Shown piece after piece: positions 1-11,600 of a stretch of DNA of 31,223 nucleotides. The stretch comes from Ophiothrix spiculata. Taxonomy: Eukaryota; Echinodermata; Ophiuroidea; Amphilepidida; Ophiotrichidae. Under the pieces are notes generated by a model. That model worked only from the letters and a program-made list of their open reading frames with translations, did no database searches and was not told where the DNA came from. Every line of letters starts with the position of its first letter. Position 1 is the stretch's first letter. A program made the translations under genes and the position numbers. The stretch lies in the NCBI GenBank assembly GCA_000969725.1, contig JXSR01S015765.1. The stretch is one strand, 5' to 3'.

Positions 1-639
1 TTTAGAAAAAATCCAAATATTTTCAAAGCTGACATCTTACCCCTACCTCCTACACTTTTTTCAATGTCATATTTGGATTCCTTGTTCAATTTCCTTTAAG
101 AAAACGTATACTTTTGATAGGGTGGGGTATTTAGTTAAAAAGTTATTGAAATTTCAAACTCGAAAGATGCAAAATACTCAAAAAATCACTGCACAACGCA
201 AATTGGTGCCAGCTTACGACGCATGGCCTTGTAGATAACATATTTTATCCTTTAGTGTACACAAATTCTGTATTCTCATATTTTAAACAAAACCCGTATT
301 CATTATTTTCAGGAATAGAAATAAGCTAAATCCTGAATGTATTCCGGCCGTGACTCATACACAAACATTATATTGCTCGTTATCAATTGAACTAAAAATG
401 TGTTCGTGCGTCGTTTAAGTTGCTGCGTAAGAGTGTATCGCATATGGAATGCAGTGCATTGGTCGTGACGCATTACAGGCCTAGATCAATACACGCACAC
501 CCAACCAAGCGTATGGCATGGCTGTGACTTTATGCTTTCCAAGCCTTGTTTATAAAGCTTTTATGATTAAAATTTTGTTTTTGATGGTAAGTTTACCAAC
601 GAGATTACAGAATTCATGTACACTTCAAAGGATAAAATC
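1..639. other. No feature seen
   Basis: AT-rich intergenic sequence with no credible open frame, RNA gene or repeat structure that I can identify. Confidence 0.5.
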
Positions 640-782
640 GTTGCCCCCTGCTTGTTCTTACAAAATACGGGAAATATATTAATAAATATGGTGCCATATT
701 CCATTCGGCCTGTCGGCCTCATGGAATATGGCACCAGACCCTAGATATTTCCCGTATTTCGTGAACAAGCAGGGGGTAACTA
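640..782. repeat. Near-perfect palindrome with CCCCCTGCTTGTTC arms
   Basis: Left arm GTTGCCCCCTGCTTGTTC, ACGGGAAATAT, TGGTGCCATATTCCA; the right arm mirrors each block. A GGCC-tgtc-GGCC centre near 707-718 makes a tight hairpin. No coding content. Confidence 0.88.
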
Positions 783-1129
783 ATAATACCAAGTGAGTGC
801 CTTTTGCAAAAATAATATAAATTGATATCATCAGCCATGTGAATAGTTTTCTTTGGAAATAAATCTGATTATTATAAATAACGTCTTCTGCAGAAAATAG
901 TTTGGACTGGTCGTCATTGTAAAATAGAATATTGTGATATCATACTTTGAGAGCTGCCAATCTAAAATGTGTCGCTTATTACCAATGAATTTGATGAGTG
1001 GAGATGAAGATTGGTGCCATAATTTCTCTTTCCAAAATTGGTGACAAAATTGTGATTTTTTCAGATTTGAAATGCTCATGCCTTCCTGGAACTTCTAGCA
1101 ACATATCAGATTTCATTTTCAACCCAATA

Positions 1130-2178
1130 CAGGGTGAGTCAAATTAAAGTGTAATCAACTGAGGAATTTTTTACAGGAAATCTGTTTATGTTTATCAACT
1201 TTAATTTATTTGGTAAATAGCAAATTTAATCGGCTTTCACAAGAATTTTAATTTATTGAAATTAATCAATGCATTCAAAAGTTACAGCAGTTTAAGTAAA
1301 GGTACCCAATTTTGATGTTGAACAAATTTGCCTCCATTTGAACTCTTTAAATACCGAACAACATGGGGTAATATCTCATTAGCTCTTATTGATTGTGCAT
1401 TTATGAACTTGACGCTGCATTCAAAATGTTGAACGGGCACGAATTGTGACGAGATACTGAAGAAGATTCAATGATGCAGATCAAAGTACTGATTGATGGT
1501 CATTATAGATATCAGTGCACCATCTTGACAATCACGCCAGGAGATAAATCATGGTGCAACAATGTAGCAACCGGCACTGGCATTTTGTTGCAATTACTTA
1601 TCATCAGACTCATAGTCTGGTTGAAGATCGCTGTCTGTTTTGTCTGTAGTTTACGGATGCCAATCAGGTCCCATCACCTGTTCAAGCTATTTAAGATGTT
1701 GAATATAAGCTAAAGACCACGCATCTCTTCGTAGCAGAAACAAGAAAGGCTCTTGAAGATCCTGATCCGGATGATTCAACAAAATAACAACCGAATTAGA
1801 AAAGCTTTTTAGAGAGATCTGAACATTTCCTCAAGGGTCAACCAAGTACCCGATATTTCACAGTCCACATTCAACAGCCTATTGTTTTCTTGTTATTTTA
1901 TTTCCATAGGCGTTCCTATCATAACAATTGGAAGAGACAACAGCCCTTGTTACCAGCACGCACGTAAACTAATAGCGTAGTTTGTTCGCCTTTCAAATTG
2001 GGCACCTCTACTCAAATGACTATATCTTTAGAATGCTTTGTCCGATTTCAACACAATAAGTTTTCTATGACAGTTGATGAAATATGACATATCATACAGG
2101 AATAATTTTGCAAAAGAATAAAAGGAATTGGTTATAAAAATTCAATGATTAGATTACACTTTATTTTGACTCGCCCTG
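1130..2178. mobile_element. Decayed mariner/Tc1-like element with TA target site
   Basis: Left end CAGGGTGAGTCAAATTAAAG, right end the inverse of CAGGGCGAGTCAAAATAAAG, with TA on both sides (1128-1129, 2179-2180). 1049 bp long, about the size of a mariner, but I cannot read a transposase with catalytic DD(D/E) residues; small open frames inside do not resemble one. Confidence 0.7.
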
Positions 2179-2335
2179 TATATATCTGAAAAATAATGTT
2201 TATTAAATGTAGCTGCATTTGGAATGTGCATATAATGAATTATCAAGTGCTGGTGTTCTTTACATGTCATGCTTCGAAGTATCGTAACGCTTCTTAAGGT
2301 GTCCTATGAATTTAAAACTAGTGTCATATTAAGGG

Positions 2336-2460
2336 CCCTGTCAACCCTTCATTTTCAGAAATGGTTTTTGCTCTGTAACTCAGCAATGAAAAATTAAATC
2401 CAAATAAAAGTATACATTTCTAGAAGTGAATTTGCATACTGCTGGTCAGGTCATTTTTTG
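2336..2460 (+). repeat. Dispersed repeat, copy 1
   Basis: TCAACCCTTCATTTTCAG, a CTCTGTAACTC block and ACATTTCTAGAAG align, in inverted orientation, with 10680-10805. No coding potential. Boundaries are approximate. Confidence 0.6.
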
Positions 2461-2890
2461 ACCAAAATGTGAAATTTTGGCCCTAAAGTCCAAAAAAGGT
2501 CCAAAAATCATGTTTTTTGCCCCAAAATTTACGGGAAAGCTTACTTACACATGGTTCGAAATTTCACCAAAGCAAAATTTAAATAGCTTTCCCGCAAAAT
2601 TTTGGCCCAAAATTTTGTCATCATAACCACCAAGGAAAAGATCAAAGGATGTCAGCGACTGTTGTTTTTTTCGTAGCCGGCTGATAGTGCGTTCCGACGC
2701 ATTATAGCTGGTCGCTAAGGCGTGGGAGCTTCCATTTCATTAGAAAGGGTAGGGGGTGGGAGTATTATGGTGTGTGAAAAAGTTCATCCGAGCAAGTTTG
2801 TTTATGCCCAAGTTTAGTGAAAAAAGATAAAATAATTGCAGAAATAAATCAATTAAATAATTAAAATTGACTTAGTGGTATGATAAATAC

Positions 2891-3007
2891 GTTATTGGGT
2901 TCAGCGTCGGTATGTTATGGGAAATACTCGTGCGCGAAGTGTCATATCCAGGCGAAGCTCAGCTGATATTTTATTTCCCATAACATACTGAAGCTGAACC
3001 CAATAAC
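2891..3007. repeat. Short foldback palindrome
   Basis: GTTATTGGGTTCAGC and GTATGTTATGGGAAATA on the left, mirrored by TATTTCCCATAACATAC and GCTGAACCCAATAAC on the right. The loop is about 45 bp and GC-richer (CGTGCGCG). Confidence 0.88.
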
Positions 3008-3383
3008 TAATAGTAGCCTTTACACATTCCAATTGGATTTTCCAATTTTTTAATTTGACAAGAACATAAATGGGCAAGTGGTATCATAGTATAAAAACAA
3101 CTTTAAAATCTTTATTCTTATAATATAAATACTAGTATACAAAATTCAAACTTGTAAATATTCTAAAAATATAAACTCTTATAGCTACAATAATCTACCA
3201 TTGTACTGGAAACAATAAAAAATGTCAAGATTCTTAACATAGCCCTGTTTCGTAAAAATACCTTGTTGCATGATTTAAAGATAGTTATACAGAGCCATAA
3301 ACCTTTTATGGTAATTGACAACTTCCTATCTGATTACATGCAGCTCAGAAAAATATGTAAACCTTTTTTATACATGTGCATAT

Positions 3384-4122
3384 GCGACCACTTATCTCAA
3401 AACAGCTGTAAATGTAGTCTCTTTGTCATTTTAACTTTTTTAAATACTTGCAAAGACCATGTTATTAGGGTAAAAATGACACCTCATTGAACTTCACTTA
3501 GCTTTTAGAAGTAAATTTATGGTCCGTCAAAGATTGTCATGGAGTAAAAGGTTAAACTTAGATAGATACATTCCTGTTTTCTGTTTATGGTCATGGTCAT
3601 CAGAACATAGATATTTTTCAAATTTCCAATCATTTTCTAGAAATGAAACGTTGCAGGTGTTTTAGTCAGGTGCAGCAGTCAATTAGCTCAATCGGTAAGG
3701 CGCTCGCTTGCGGTGCAGAAGGTCCCGAGTTCGAACCCCGCCGGTGCCAAAAAGTTGAGTGTGCTTGAAATTCCCTTGGACAAGGAACTAACTGCTAATT
3801 GTCTCGTGGAAACCCGTACGAAACTCGGGGAGCTGACCCGGGCAGCGATGGTGCATATGTGGGCTGATCAAGGTTCAGCGCCCCTAGAGGTTGTCGCAGA
3901 ACCTGAAATGATGCTTGGTGTGGAATGGAGCTTACTTGGGCCACAGTGGTCAGCAAACACCTGTAAAGTGTGCAGAGGCCGAGTGGTATTACAAATCTAG
4001 GAGGCATAGCGCACTATAAATCCCCAGTATAAATCAATTTTGCCAAATATGGACCTTTACATGTATTTTCACCTGCAGCAAAAGTTTTCCGCATTCACAG
4101 CTGATAAGAGATGAACGGACAC
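3384..4122 (+). mobile_element. MITE of the GTGACC family (copy A), split by a SINE
   Basis: 3384-3670 aligns with the left part of copy B (CTCAAAACAGC, GCAAAGACCATGTT, TGGTCCGTCAAAG) and 4020-4122 with the right part (TCAATTTTGCCAAAT, ACATGTATTTTCACCTG, GAACGGACAC). The intervening 350 bp has no counterpart in copy B and is a tRNA-derived SINE. Confidence 0.78.
3672..4018 (+). mobile_element. tRNA-derived SINE inserted in MITE copy A
   Basis: The head has TTAGCTCAATCGGTAAGGCG (A box) and GAGTTCGAACCCC (B box), ending GGTGCCA. The 5' acceptor strand does not pair with the 3' strand, so it is not a tRNA gene. The body contains CCCTTGGACAAGGAACTAAC, a motif style common in invertebrate SINEs, then a GC-richer segment up to about 4018. 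The open frames across it look accidental. Confidence 0.72.
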
Positions 4123-4275
4123 ATAAAACATGAAGGCATTACTGTTTGGCAGCATCTACAGCTTACAAATTGAAAAATGAATAAATATATTCTTAAAATA
4201 TTATACAGTTTAAAAAGGCATGCATGATAAATGGAATACATGTAGCACTGGTATCTATACTAGTACTGTAAGTAC

Positions 4276-4544
4276 CCGGAAGCGCTTCTGTTGTACTAAC
4301 TACACCTTCAGCCGGTCTCATTGGCTCTGGTTAAAATTCCTAGAAGGCTAGTTATGGAAAACAATATGGGTGTTGGATCCAGTCTAGGACAACTTTATCA
4401 AACCCATCAACACCAGGGTTGGGAGCGATGATGTCACAAGACATCTGTGATGTCATTGTTATCCATAACTAGCCTTCTACGAATTTTAACCAGAGCCAAC
4501 AAGACCAGCTGAAGATGTGGTCTGTACCACGAAGGCGCTTCTGG
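4276..4544. repeat. Foldback palindrome with AGAAGCGC ends
   Basis: Arms of about 85 bp: CTGGTTAAAATTCCTAGAAG and GCTAGTTATGGA on the left, mirrored by TCCATAACTAGC and GTAGAAGGC inverse on the right. The central loop has a second short GATGTCACAAGACATC-type hairpin near 4430-4455. Confidence 0.87.
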
Positions 4545-4858
4545 ATTAGTGATAATAATTTGTAGTGCAGAACTTATGACATTATTCATTTGTAACAAAA
4601 GTTTCGTTTCTGTAAAAAATTCTCAAGGTTTTTTCATATAAAAATATGTACATTTCAGCAAATATTATGTAAAAACATCAATTTATTTTGGTAATATATC
4701 TTTGGTTAACTTTTTGGTCTGTCATTTATCGTTTTTATGGGCGAGGGGGGAACTTAGTACAAAAGCGGGTATGGGCATCTTTGGTCATCTATTTTAGTTT
4801 GTCATTACTTGATTTTGTATAATAACTACCAAAAAAGTGGCTTTATGGCAGGGTATAA

Positions 4859-5026
4859 CAGGGATGCAAGTCACTTAAATTCAAATTTCCGTAAATGTGT
4901 ATAAAATTCTCAGAAAGGAATTCTCAGAAAAGAACACCTTTCCTATTCTTATATTAGGGACAAAATTTCCTGAAAACAAGACATTTTTAATTTCCTAAAT
5001 TCAGTACTTCAGATCTTGCATCCCTG
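4859..5026. mobile_element. 168-bp MITE with CAGGGATGCAAG ends
   Basis: Starts CAGGGATGCAAG and ends CTTGCATCCCTG, with a 6-bp direct repeat GTATAA on both sides (4853-4858, 5027-5032). The CAGGG end is hAT-like, but the duplication is shorter than the usual 8 bp. Confidence 0.75.
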
Positions 5027-5274
5027 GTATAAACAGAGTACTCCCAAGAGGATGTCGAAACACTCAGTATTGTACAATAAAGTTCAACAATTTTGAAAGT
5101 TATAATAGCCACCCAAATATTCAAAGGCTAATATAGATAGATGCCCTTCGACATAAAATAAAAAATCAATGCTCTCAATGAAAAATACATCGCAGTCCCC
5201 GGACCGCTAGTGTCGTCTGTCATCGCGGTTTGTCAATGATGTACACTGCAGGTCCCGGGTACAGGTTTGCATTT

Positions 5275-5966
5275 GGGTCAAGAGCTATCCATGGTCCAAA
5301 TTTAATCCATATAGGGTCAAGGGTTCATGAGTTATAGGCCGTGACCTTGAAATGACCTCGGATCAACTTTTTGAACATTTTTAAAAATTTGACCTCAAAT
5401 GACCTTTTGACCTTGGGTCAAGAGCTATCCATGGTCCAAATTTAATCCATATAGGGTCAACGGTTCATGAGTTACAGCCGTGACATTGAAATGACCTCGG
5501 GTCAACTTTTTGAACATTTTTGAAAAATTGACCTCAAATGACCTTTTGACCTTGACAGACCTAGTTCGATTAATAGAACACTTGTTTTTCGGGTGACACT
5601 AACCAACATGAGAGATATAACTACCAAGCACAGTGATCTAGATAGCCACTTCACCATTTTGTTCACTACCTACCCCTTTTCTTTCGGGAGGGGCGATCAG
5701 TCTGCTATGTAGAACTCTGGGCTTTCGAGTAAAGTGGTATGTGATAGTGGATTTATATTGTGGATAGTAACACAGAAAAAATCAAGGTCCTAGGATCGGA
5801 CTAGACTGACCTTGACCTTGGGTCAAGAGCTATATCCATGGTCCAAATTTAATCCATATAGGGTCAAGGGTTCATGAGTTATGACTGTGACATTGAAATG
5901 ACCTCGGATGACCTCATGTCAACTTTTTGAACATTTTTGAGATTTTACCACAAATGACCTTTGACC
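5275..5966. repeat. 140-bp repeat, two in tandem and one dispersed
   Basis: GGGTCAAGAGCTATCCATGG begins units at 5275 and 5415; a third begins at 5820 with a 2-bp insertion. Each unit contains GGGTTCATGAGTTA-like, GAAATGACCTCGG and CAACTTTTTGAACATTTTT blocks and repeated TGACCTTGA motifs. The third copy is followed by a GACAGACAGCCACACATAC tail at about 6110-6130. 5560-5815 between the copies shows nothing I can name. Confidence 0.85.
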
Positions 5967-6715
5967 TTGAATGACCTTGACCACACACCCCAAAAGTTTC
6001 ACAGCGCAAGGTTAACCCGAGACCCTTTATGTCTCCAAGTTTCGTTACTGTAGTCCTTACGGTTACGGAGATAGAGGCACAATGAAAAAGGTTAACATTG
6101 TTAACCGCAACAGACAGACAGCCACACATACATACTACCAAAGTAATCCCTATGTCAGGCCTTCTCAAATTGCGGCCCGCAAACTACTTTTATTTGGCCC
6201 TTCGATTGCTTCTGGAATACAGTAGTATATAGGAAAAGCATTGAAAAAGGTCTTAATTTGGCCCTCCAAGATGTATTTTTGAACTGGCGTTTGTTCTTAA
6301 TGGCCTGCCAACAAATTTAATTGAGAACCCCTGCCCTATGTGTCTATCTTTCAGACGACACACAAAAATGATGTGGGATCGGATATTGATGGGCATAACT
6401 AACTATCGCTGATTTTTTGATTGTGAAAACGCAAAGATTCAGTACAGGATGGTTCAATATATTTTCTTGAAAATGGTAGTTTAGATTCCATCCTTTTATC
6501 AAAAATAAAATTAAGTAAGAGCCAAGTAAAAGGATAATAGGTACTCATCACATTCACCAGTGCTATTACTTTGATCATCACTAAATAGGCTGAAATTGTG
6601 ATGGTTTTTCTTTATCTCTAAGCAAAGACAATCCCACTCACACAAATGTGCTATACCAGAGTGCAAGCCACACATCTAAAATATACCACTGCTGCAGTTA
6701 CACTGTGTTACACAC

Positions 6716-7100
6716 CCGGGGGGGGGTACTGACCTAGAAAGGTGATACGGGTATGTGCCGCCCTCAAGACCCCCTTTTCACGCCCTGTCTGCCGCTCCCT
6801 GAGACCCCCATTTCAAGCACAACCCTTAGTTCGCAAGCCTTATTTTCAAAAAATTTCAGTTCCCTAGCCTCATTTTTCAAAATTTAGTTCCCAAGACCCC
6901 CATTTCAAGCAAAATTTCGAAAATTTTTGCTTTCAGAGCCCAAATTTTGCCCAAAAAACTAGTTCTGAAGGGTCATTTTTTGGTCCCTTCAGTTCTCTAG
7001 ACCCCCTTTTCAGAGTCAATTTTCCGTTCCCTAGACTAGGGTTTCAGATATCGGGGCCGCACATCCCTACCAAAACCAAAGTTGAGTACCCCCCCCGGGG
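6716..7100. mobile_element. hAT-like MITE with CCGGGGGGG ends, copy 1
   Basis: Ends CCGGGGGGGGG and CCCCCCCCGGGG, with TTACACAC duplicated on both sides (6708-6715, 7101-7108), an 8-bp target-site duplication typical of hAT elements. The interior is a degenerate series of AGACCCC and TTTTCA motifs. An inverted second copy lies at 9055-9452. Confidence 0.85.
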
Positions 7101-7386
7101 TTACACACAAGCTTTTCTATATCATTTCATGATAAGAAAAGACTCATATTATTTAGTGTTGATCAAAGAATAATGCTATGAAAATAACAGCTATATTGTT
7201 GTCCTTATGGAAGGTGAATTATTGTCATTTAAATATTTTCAACAGTTCCAAATTAGTAATGACCATCCATTCAGCTCAGCATAAGCTGCAATAGGAACAA
7301 TTGTGGAATGGAGCAACTTTTTGTTCTGAAAACATGATGCCTCCATGAAAACAAAATGGCTGTAGATACTGATTCCCCTTTATAGA

Positions 7387-7562
7387 GGGAGCGTGGCCGA
7401 GCGGTTAGAGCACGGGTCTCTTAATAGAGGTTGTGGGGTTTGAGTCCTGGGCAAGGCGGTTTACGTCTCCTTGTTTCCTTCGGCAAGAAACTTTACTCTT
7501 CTTGCTCTGTGGTTCGGAAGTCATGTTAAGCCTTTGGTCCCCTGTACGAATAGACTCCTTCA
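7387..7562 (+). mobile_element. tRNA-Leu/Ser-like SINE
   Basis: GGGAGCGTGGCCGAGCGGTTAGAGC is a class-II-like A-box region and GGGGTTTGAGTCCTGGGC a B box. The downstream body has GGCAAGGCGGTTTACGTCTC and CGGCAAGAAACTTTAC, typical of SINE tails. It runs into a foldback element at 7564. No intact tRNA fold. Confidence 0.7.
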
Positions 7563-7563
7563 T

Positions 7564-7803
7564 GGGGTATGCAAAAGAGAAGATTGTGTGTATCCCATCA
7601 TGCATTGCTTCCTATAGGATTGTTTGTATAGGAAATCATGTGAGTAGTTAGTAATGAAATGCCCATAAATCAAAGTTAATTGTTGTAATCTTGCATTTTG
7701 GGCATGTTTCATCACTAACTACTCACATGACTTCCTGTTCAAAATTTCCCATAGGAAGCAATGCATGATGGGATACACACGATATCTTCTCTTGGGTATG
7801 CAA
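7564..7803. repeat. Foldback palindrome, about 100-bp arms
   Basis: The left arm contains GTGTATCCCATCATGCATTG and CATGTGAGTAGTTAGT; the right arm contains their reverse complements (ACTAACTACTCACATG, CAATGCATGATGGGATACAC). A short AT-rich loop sits near 7665-7690. It lies in the ANKS3 3' flank. Confidence 0.85.
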
Positions 7804-7919
7804 ATCATCCAAGTACATATAATTGATTAATTGATTGATAATTAATTGAATAAGTATAACTCCATTACGTCATGTGGGTGCAATAAAAGTAGAGCCTGCA
7901 ATGGGTGCCATATGATATT

Positions 7920-7925
7920 TTTATT
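7920..7925 (-). terminator. Candidate ANKS3 poly(A) signal AATAAA
   Basis: Minus-strand AATAAA about 285 nt downstream of the ANKS3 stop codon. A plausible 3'UTR length, but the region is AT-rich and no transcript end can be seen from sequence alone. Confidence 0.3.
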
Positions 7926-8208
7926 ATTTGACGCCTTATCACTAGAGTGCGAAAAAATGCCCAAAATTTCTCTCCCATATGTCAGTGGCTCTTAAAAAGG
8001 TTCTTTATGTGACAGTGTCACCTGAAGAACCATTTTCAGAGCTGACCCAAGACTGGGCATTATATTAGTGTGTGATGCAAATTTATGAAAAAGGGCAGCT
8101 ATTACAGATACGATTCTCTTGCACTTGCATGACGTAAATTTTCTCCATTTCTACTTAATGCACTAAAGAGATTCCTCTCTGAATACCAATGCATCTACAA
8201 AGACTAAA

Positions 8209-8617
8209 TCATGGTAATGAATTCCCACTTGAATTTGGTGAAAAACCTGGGTTCTGGCCATCAATCAGCTGATCCATATTATTAGTTGCCATAGCAACCG
8301 ATCGTCCAAGTTGATGCGAATACTGACTTAACATACTCATCAAATCCTTCAAGGTCATCTGACTTAAATCTCCCTCCCCACTAGAAGGAGATGTAGCCAA
8401 TGACAAATGGTCTTTTAAAGTAACACTACCAGTATTTGATGTTGGTACAGCCCCTCCTATTGGCTGGCTGGTTTCATTGTTTGTGAGCATGGCATCTAGG
8501 TGAAGCTGGGAGTGGAGATTTCTGGCCAGGTTTTCCAGGCCTAGTTCTGATGTTGATTTGGAAGAGTCTTTGGCTTCTTGTTGATCTATTCTTGATATAA
8601 TCTCAGCTTGACAGGAT
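8209..8617 (-). CDS. ANKS3: ANKS3 coding exon 11 (C-terminus)
   Basis: Acceptor TTTCCATAG|ATCCTG. Completes a codon for Arg, then [17 protein letters not shown], matching RACQAELSSRVRQDQ in vertebrates. The tail contains [20 protein letters not shown], the counterpart of the vertebrate MSLPELSGALEDRVREMGQA, and ends in a polar segment before TGA at 8209-8211. Confidence 0.95.
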
Positions 8618-11600
8618 CTATGGAAAAAAATATTTTGAAAGTCAAGATCATTATGCTGAAAAATAAGAATATATGAAACACTATAACATTTTTCTGTCCA
8701 TATCACTATCGATTTTGCCAGGGTGAATGTAAGATTTAAAGATTACTGTATTCTTATCTTAACCTTCCCTTCAATGCCCTTGACATACTAGCCAGACGCA
8801 GCTAGCATCTAGCTAGACGCTAGCAGAGAAGCTGAAGCTGAATTTATTTAAACTTGTTTGCATCTAGTTATAGCATCTTCTTTACATCTACAATCAATAA
8901 AATCACATGCTAGCTGTGTCTCGCTATTATATCATAGGTGTAAAGAGAAAATATTCTGTCTGACTATTTCAGTCTGAATTATTAAGGCATTTTCATGTTA
9001 CATAGAGGTTTGTTACAAATCATCAAAAGTGCATCCATGCACCCATGCTTATTTCCCCGGGGGGTACTCAATTTTGGTTTTGGTAGGGGTGTGCCGCTTG
9101 GAAATTTGAAGTACCACCCATGTATATACCAATATTTAAGAAAAAGGGACCCATCCATATACCAAATTCCCAACATTTTGAGTCGAGTTTATACAAAAAA
9201 ATGAAATTTTCCCCGAAAAATTAACGCTAATTTGGCGAAAATTTTCTGATTTTTGTTTTAAATTTAGAAAAAAAATCCAAAATTTTCGCCATTTTGGCGC
9301 AAATTTTAGACAATTTTGGAAAACAGACCCATCAAAATACCACATTTTGCAAAGAAAAAGGACCCATTGAAATACCAGACAGCCTGATTTTGCCACTCAA
9401 GTTTACGGCACATCCCCGTAATCACTTATGTACTTAGTACCCCCTCCCCCGGGCTTTTTTCATCCCACAGGAGCATCAAATGTAGAGTTGTTAATTTGTG
9501 ATTGAACAATTTTTTAACATGTTTGAATTCCAATTCTCAATATTTATTTACAGAGAACATTTTTAAATGTTTTCAGTTTGATAGAAATCTTTTCAAAAAT
9601 ACTAATAAAAATTTAAAGCAAAATACTCATTTTGGTACATGTGCTGCTTAGCACATCGAAAATGGTGCCCAGCACTGTTCTACTCCACCAAATGGTTACA
9701 TATTACGTTAATGCGTCTTTTATAGACAATTAAAGAGTGTTTTGTTCAAAACGCACTTAGTCCAACGGCTGCCGGCATGCTAGATTTTGAAACCTAGATT
9801 CTTCATTCGAGATTGTTCTTACGCTCATTTTACCTCTTAGGAGTCAGGCACCCTTAACCTAACTACGATCAGATGATCAGGGTTCAATGCCCTGAAGGGA
9901 CATTATAGAATAGTAATAAAACAGATTTTTCCAAAACTCACCAAGTCCAAGGATTAAGCATGTTTCTAAATATCTATCTTATTATGTGCGTGCTTTGTAG
10001 CGCTTGTATGAATCTTTGATCAATATGACAAATTTTGGTCATTTGCACTGAGCTTTGACAACAAATTCAACTTACAAAATCAGTAGTATAATAGATTTCT
10101 AATCAATGCAAATATTAAATGAGGCATCTATTGGACCATGTGAGTTTTGGAAAAACACTTCAATTTGAGCAAAAATCTATTTCTCAAGAAAGAAATTACT
10201 TACAAGCAGTAATTTCCCTATTGTACACTTCTTTTTGACACACCCTGTATATTAATACTAACCTGACAGTATCATAAATCTTTCTCATGTTATGACACAT
10301 TTGCCTAGTCTCTGATACCAGGCTATGTAGTTGCTGATACATGCGTCTGTCTTCCATAAGGCAACCCTCTACCACGCTACGTAACTCACGCTCCTGTAGC
10401 ACTTTCTGTTCCAGCTGCTCATTTTTATAGTTGCACTGTGGAAAAAAAACATGAACGTGTTTAACCGTAATGCTTTTATCATCATAATATAAAATATCCA
10501 TTGTATTATGTTTGTATTAATGAGGGCCTGCTTGGAAAGCAGTGCCAGTCACTGAAGCTGTTAATGTTATACCATCAATAAAGAAAGAATAAATTCAAAT
10601 TCAAATTAGGCTTCCCAGACATTTTTGGCGACAAAAATGCATATCTTGCCCCTGGGCCCCAAAATTTGTTGTCTAAAATTAACATCACAACTAAGTTTCG
10701 CATGCAAATTTGCTTCTAGAAATGTGTACATTTATAAGGATTTAGTGTTTAGTTGGCGAGTTACGGAGTAAAATCCTTTCCAAAAATGAAGGGTTGAAAC
10801 CAACTTTAACTTCAACAAATAACCAATTCTCACTTTTTATAATCAACTCTTAGAAACGTCTTACTTATCAAGTACTGAAACCTTTTTCAGCATTTCAAGC
10901 AAACCCAGTTGTCTGTTATAGCAAGCCAGAAGTCTACCTTCTGTTTTTAATCTTAAGAAATTTCTAACAGCACATCCAATGACCTCTTGCAAGTACACAA
11001 TGCTTTAAAGTCACTGGTTTTGGAATAAATCAAGTACTACTATATCAAGGGTGGAGTGGCACAAAGCCATATCTACATAACAACAATCTAAAGGTTAAGA
11101 GTTCAAGACCTGATGAATCTTTCCAGATGAATGATCTAATTAAATCATTCATCTTGGTAAAGTACATTTAAGGCCTGATTTTTCTTTCCAAATGAATGAT
11201 TTAATTAGATTATTCATCTTGAAAAATAACTATCAGTGAACTCTTTTTAATTTGAGATTGTTTTTATGCAGATACAGCCTTGTGGCAATTAAATAATCAA
11301 CCTTTGATATATTTTATGTGATGTGGGAATGCATTTAATTCAATTCCATTCAATTTAGTATAATTCAATGTAGCATGGAATATTTTCTGCTCATATAAAG
11401 AAAAAAATGTGACATACCTCAGATAGTTGTTCAGCCATTTCTTGCATGGCTGTTTCCATCCTGTCTGCGTAGGCCTGCTCCAAGTTATCAGAGAGTGGAC
11501 GGGCTTGGCTGTGCCACCTGGCAATTGCATTGGTCATTTTTCTTCTGGGACCTAGAAGCCTGTGCCACAAAAGTACAAATACATAAAATCAACACATTAA

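Noticed and set aside
1471..1713. Possible transposase fragment in the mariner-like element
   Set aside because: The 80-residue translation shows no mariner signature (no HTH or DD(D/E) block that I can recognise).
3676..3748. Possible tRNA gene
   Set aside because: A and B boxes are good, but the acceptor strands do not pair and a SINE body follows directly; treated as a SINE head.
3713..4000. 95-residue plus-strand open frame
   Set aside because: Lies wholly inside the tRNA-derived SINE; no domain and no splice context.
7433..7651. Opposed open frames on both strands
   Set aside because: They cover a SINE and the left arm of a palindrome; translations show no domain.
9136..9396. 86-residue minus-strand open frame
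   Set aside because: Falls inside the hAT-like MITE at 9055-9452, with low-complexity AAAATTTTC-type sequence.
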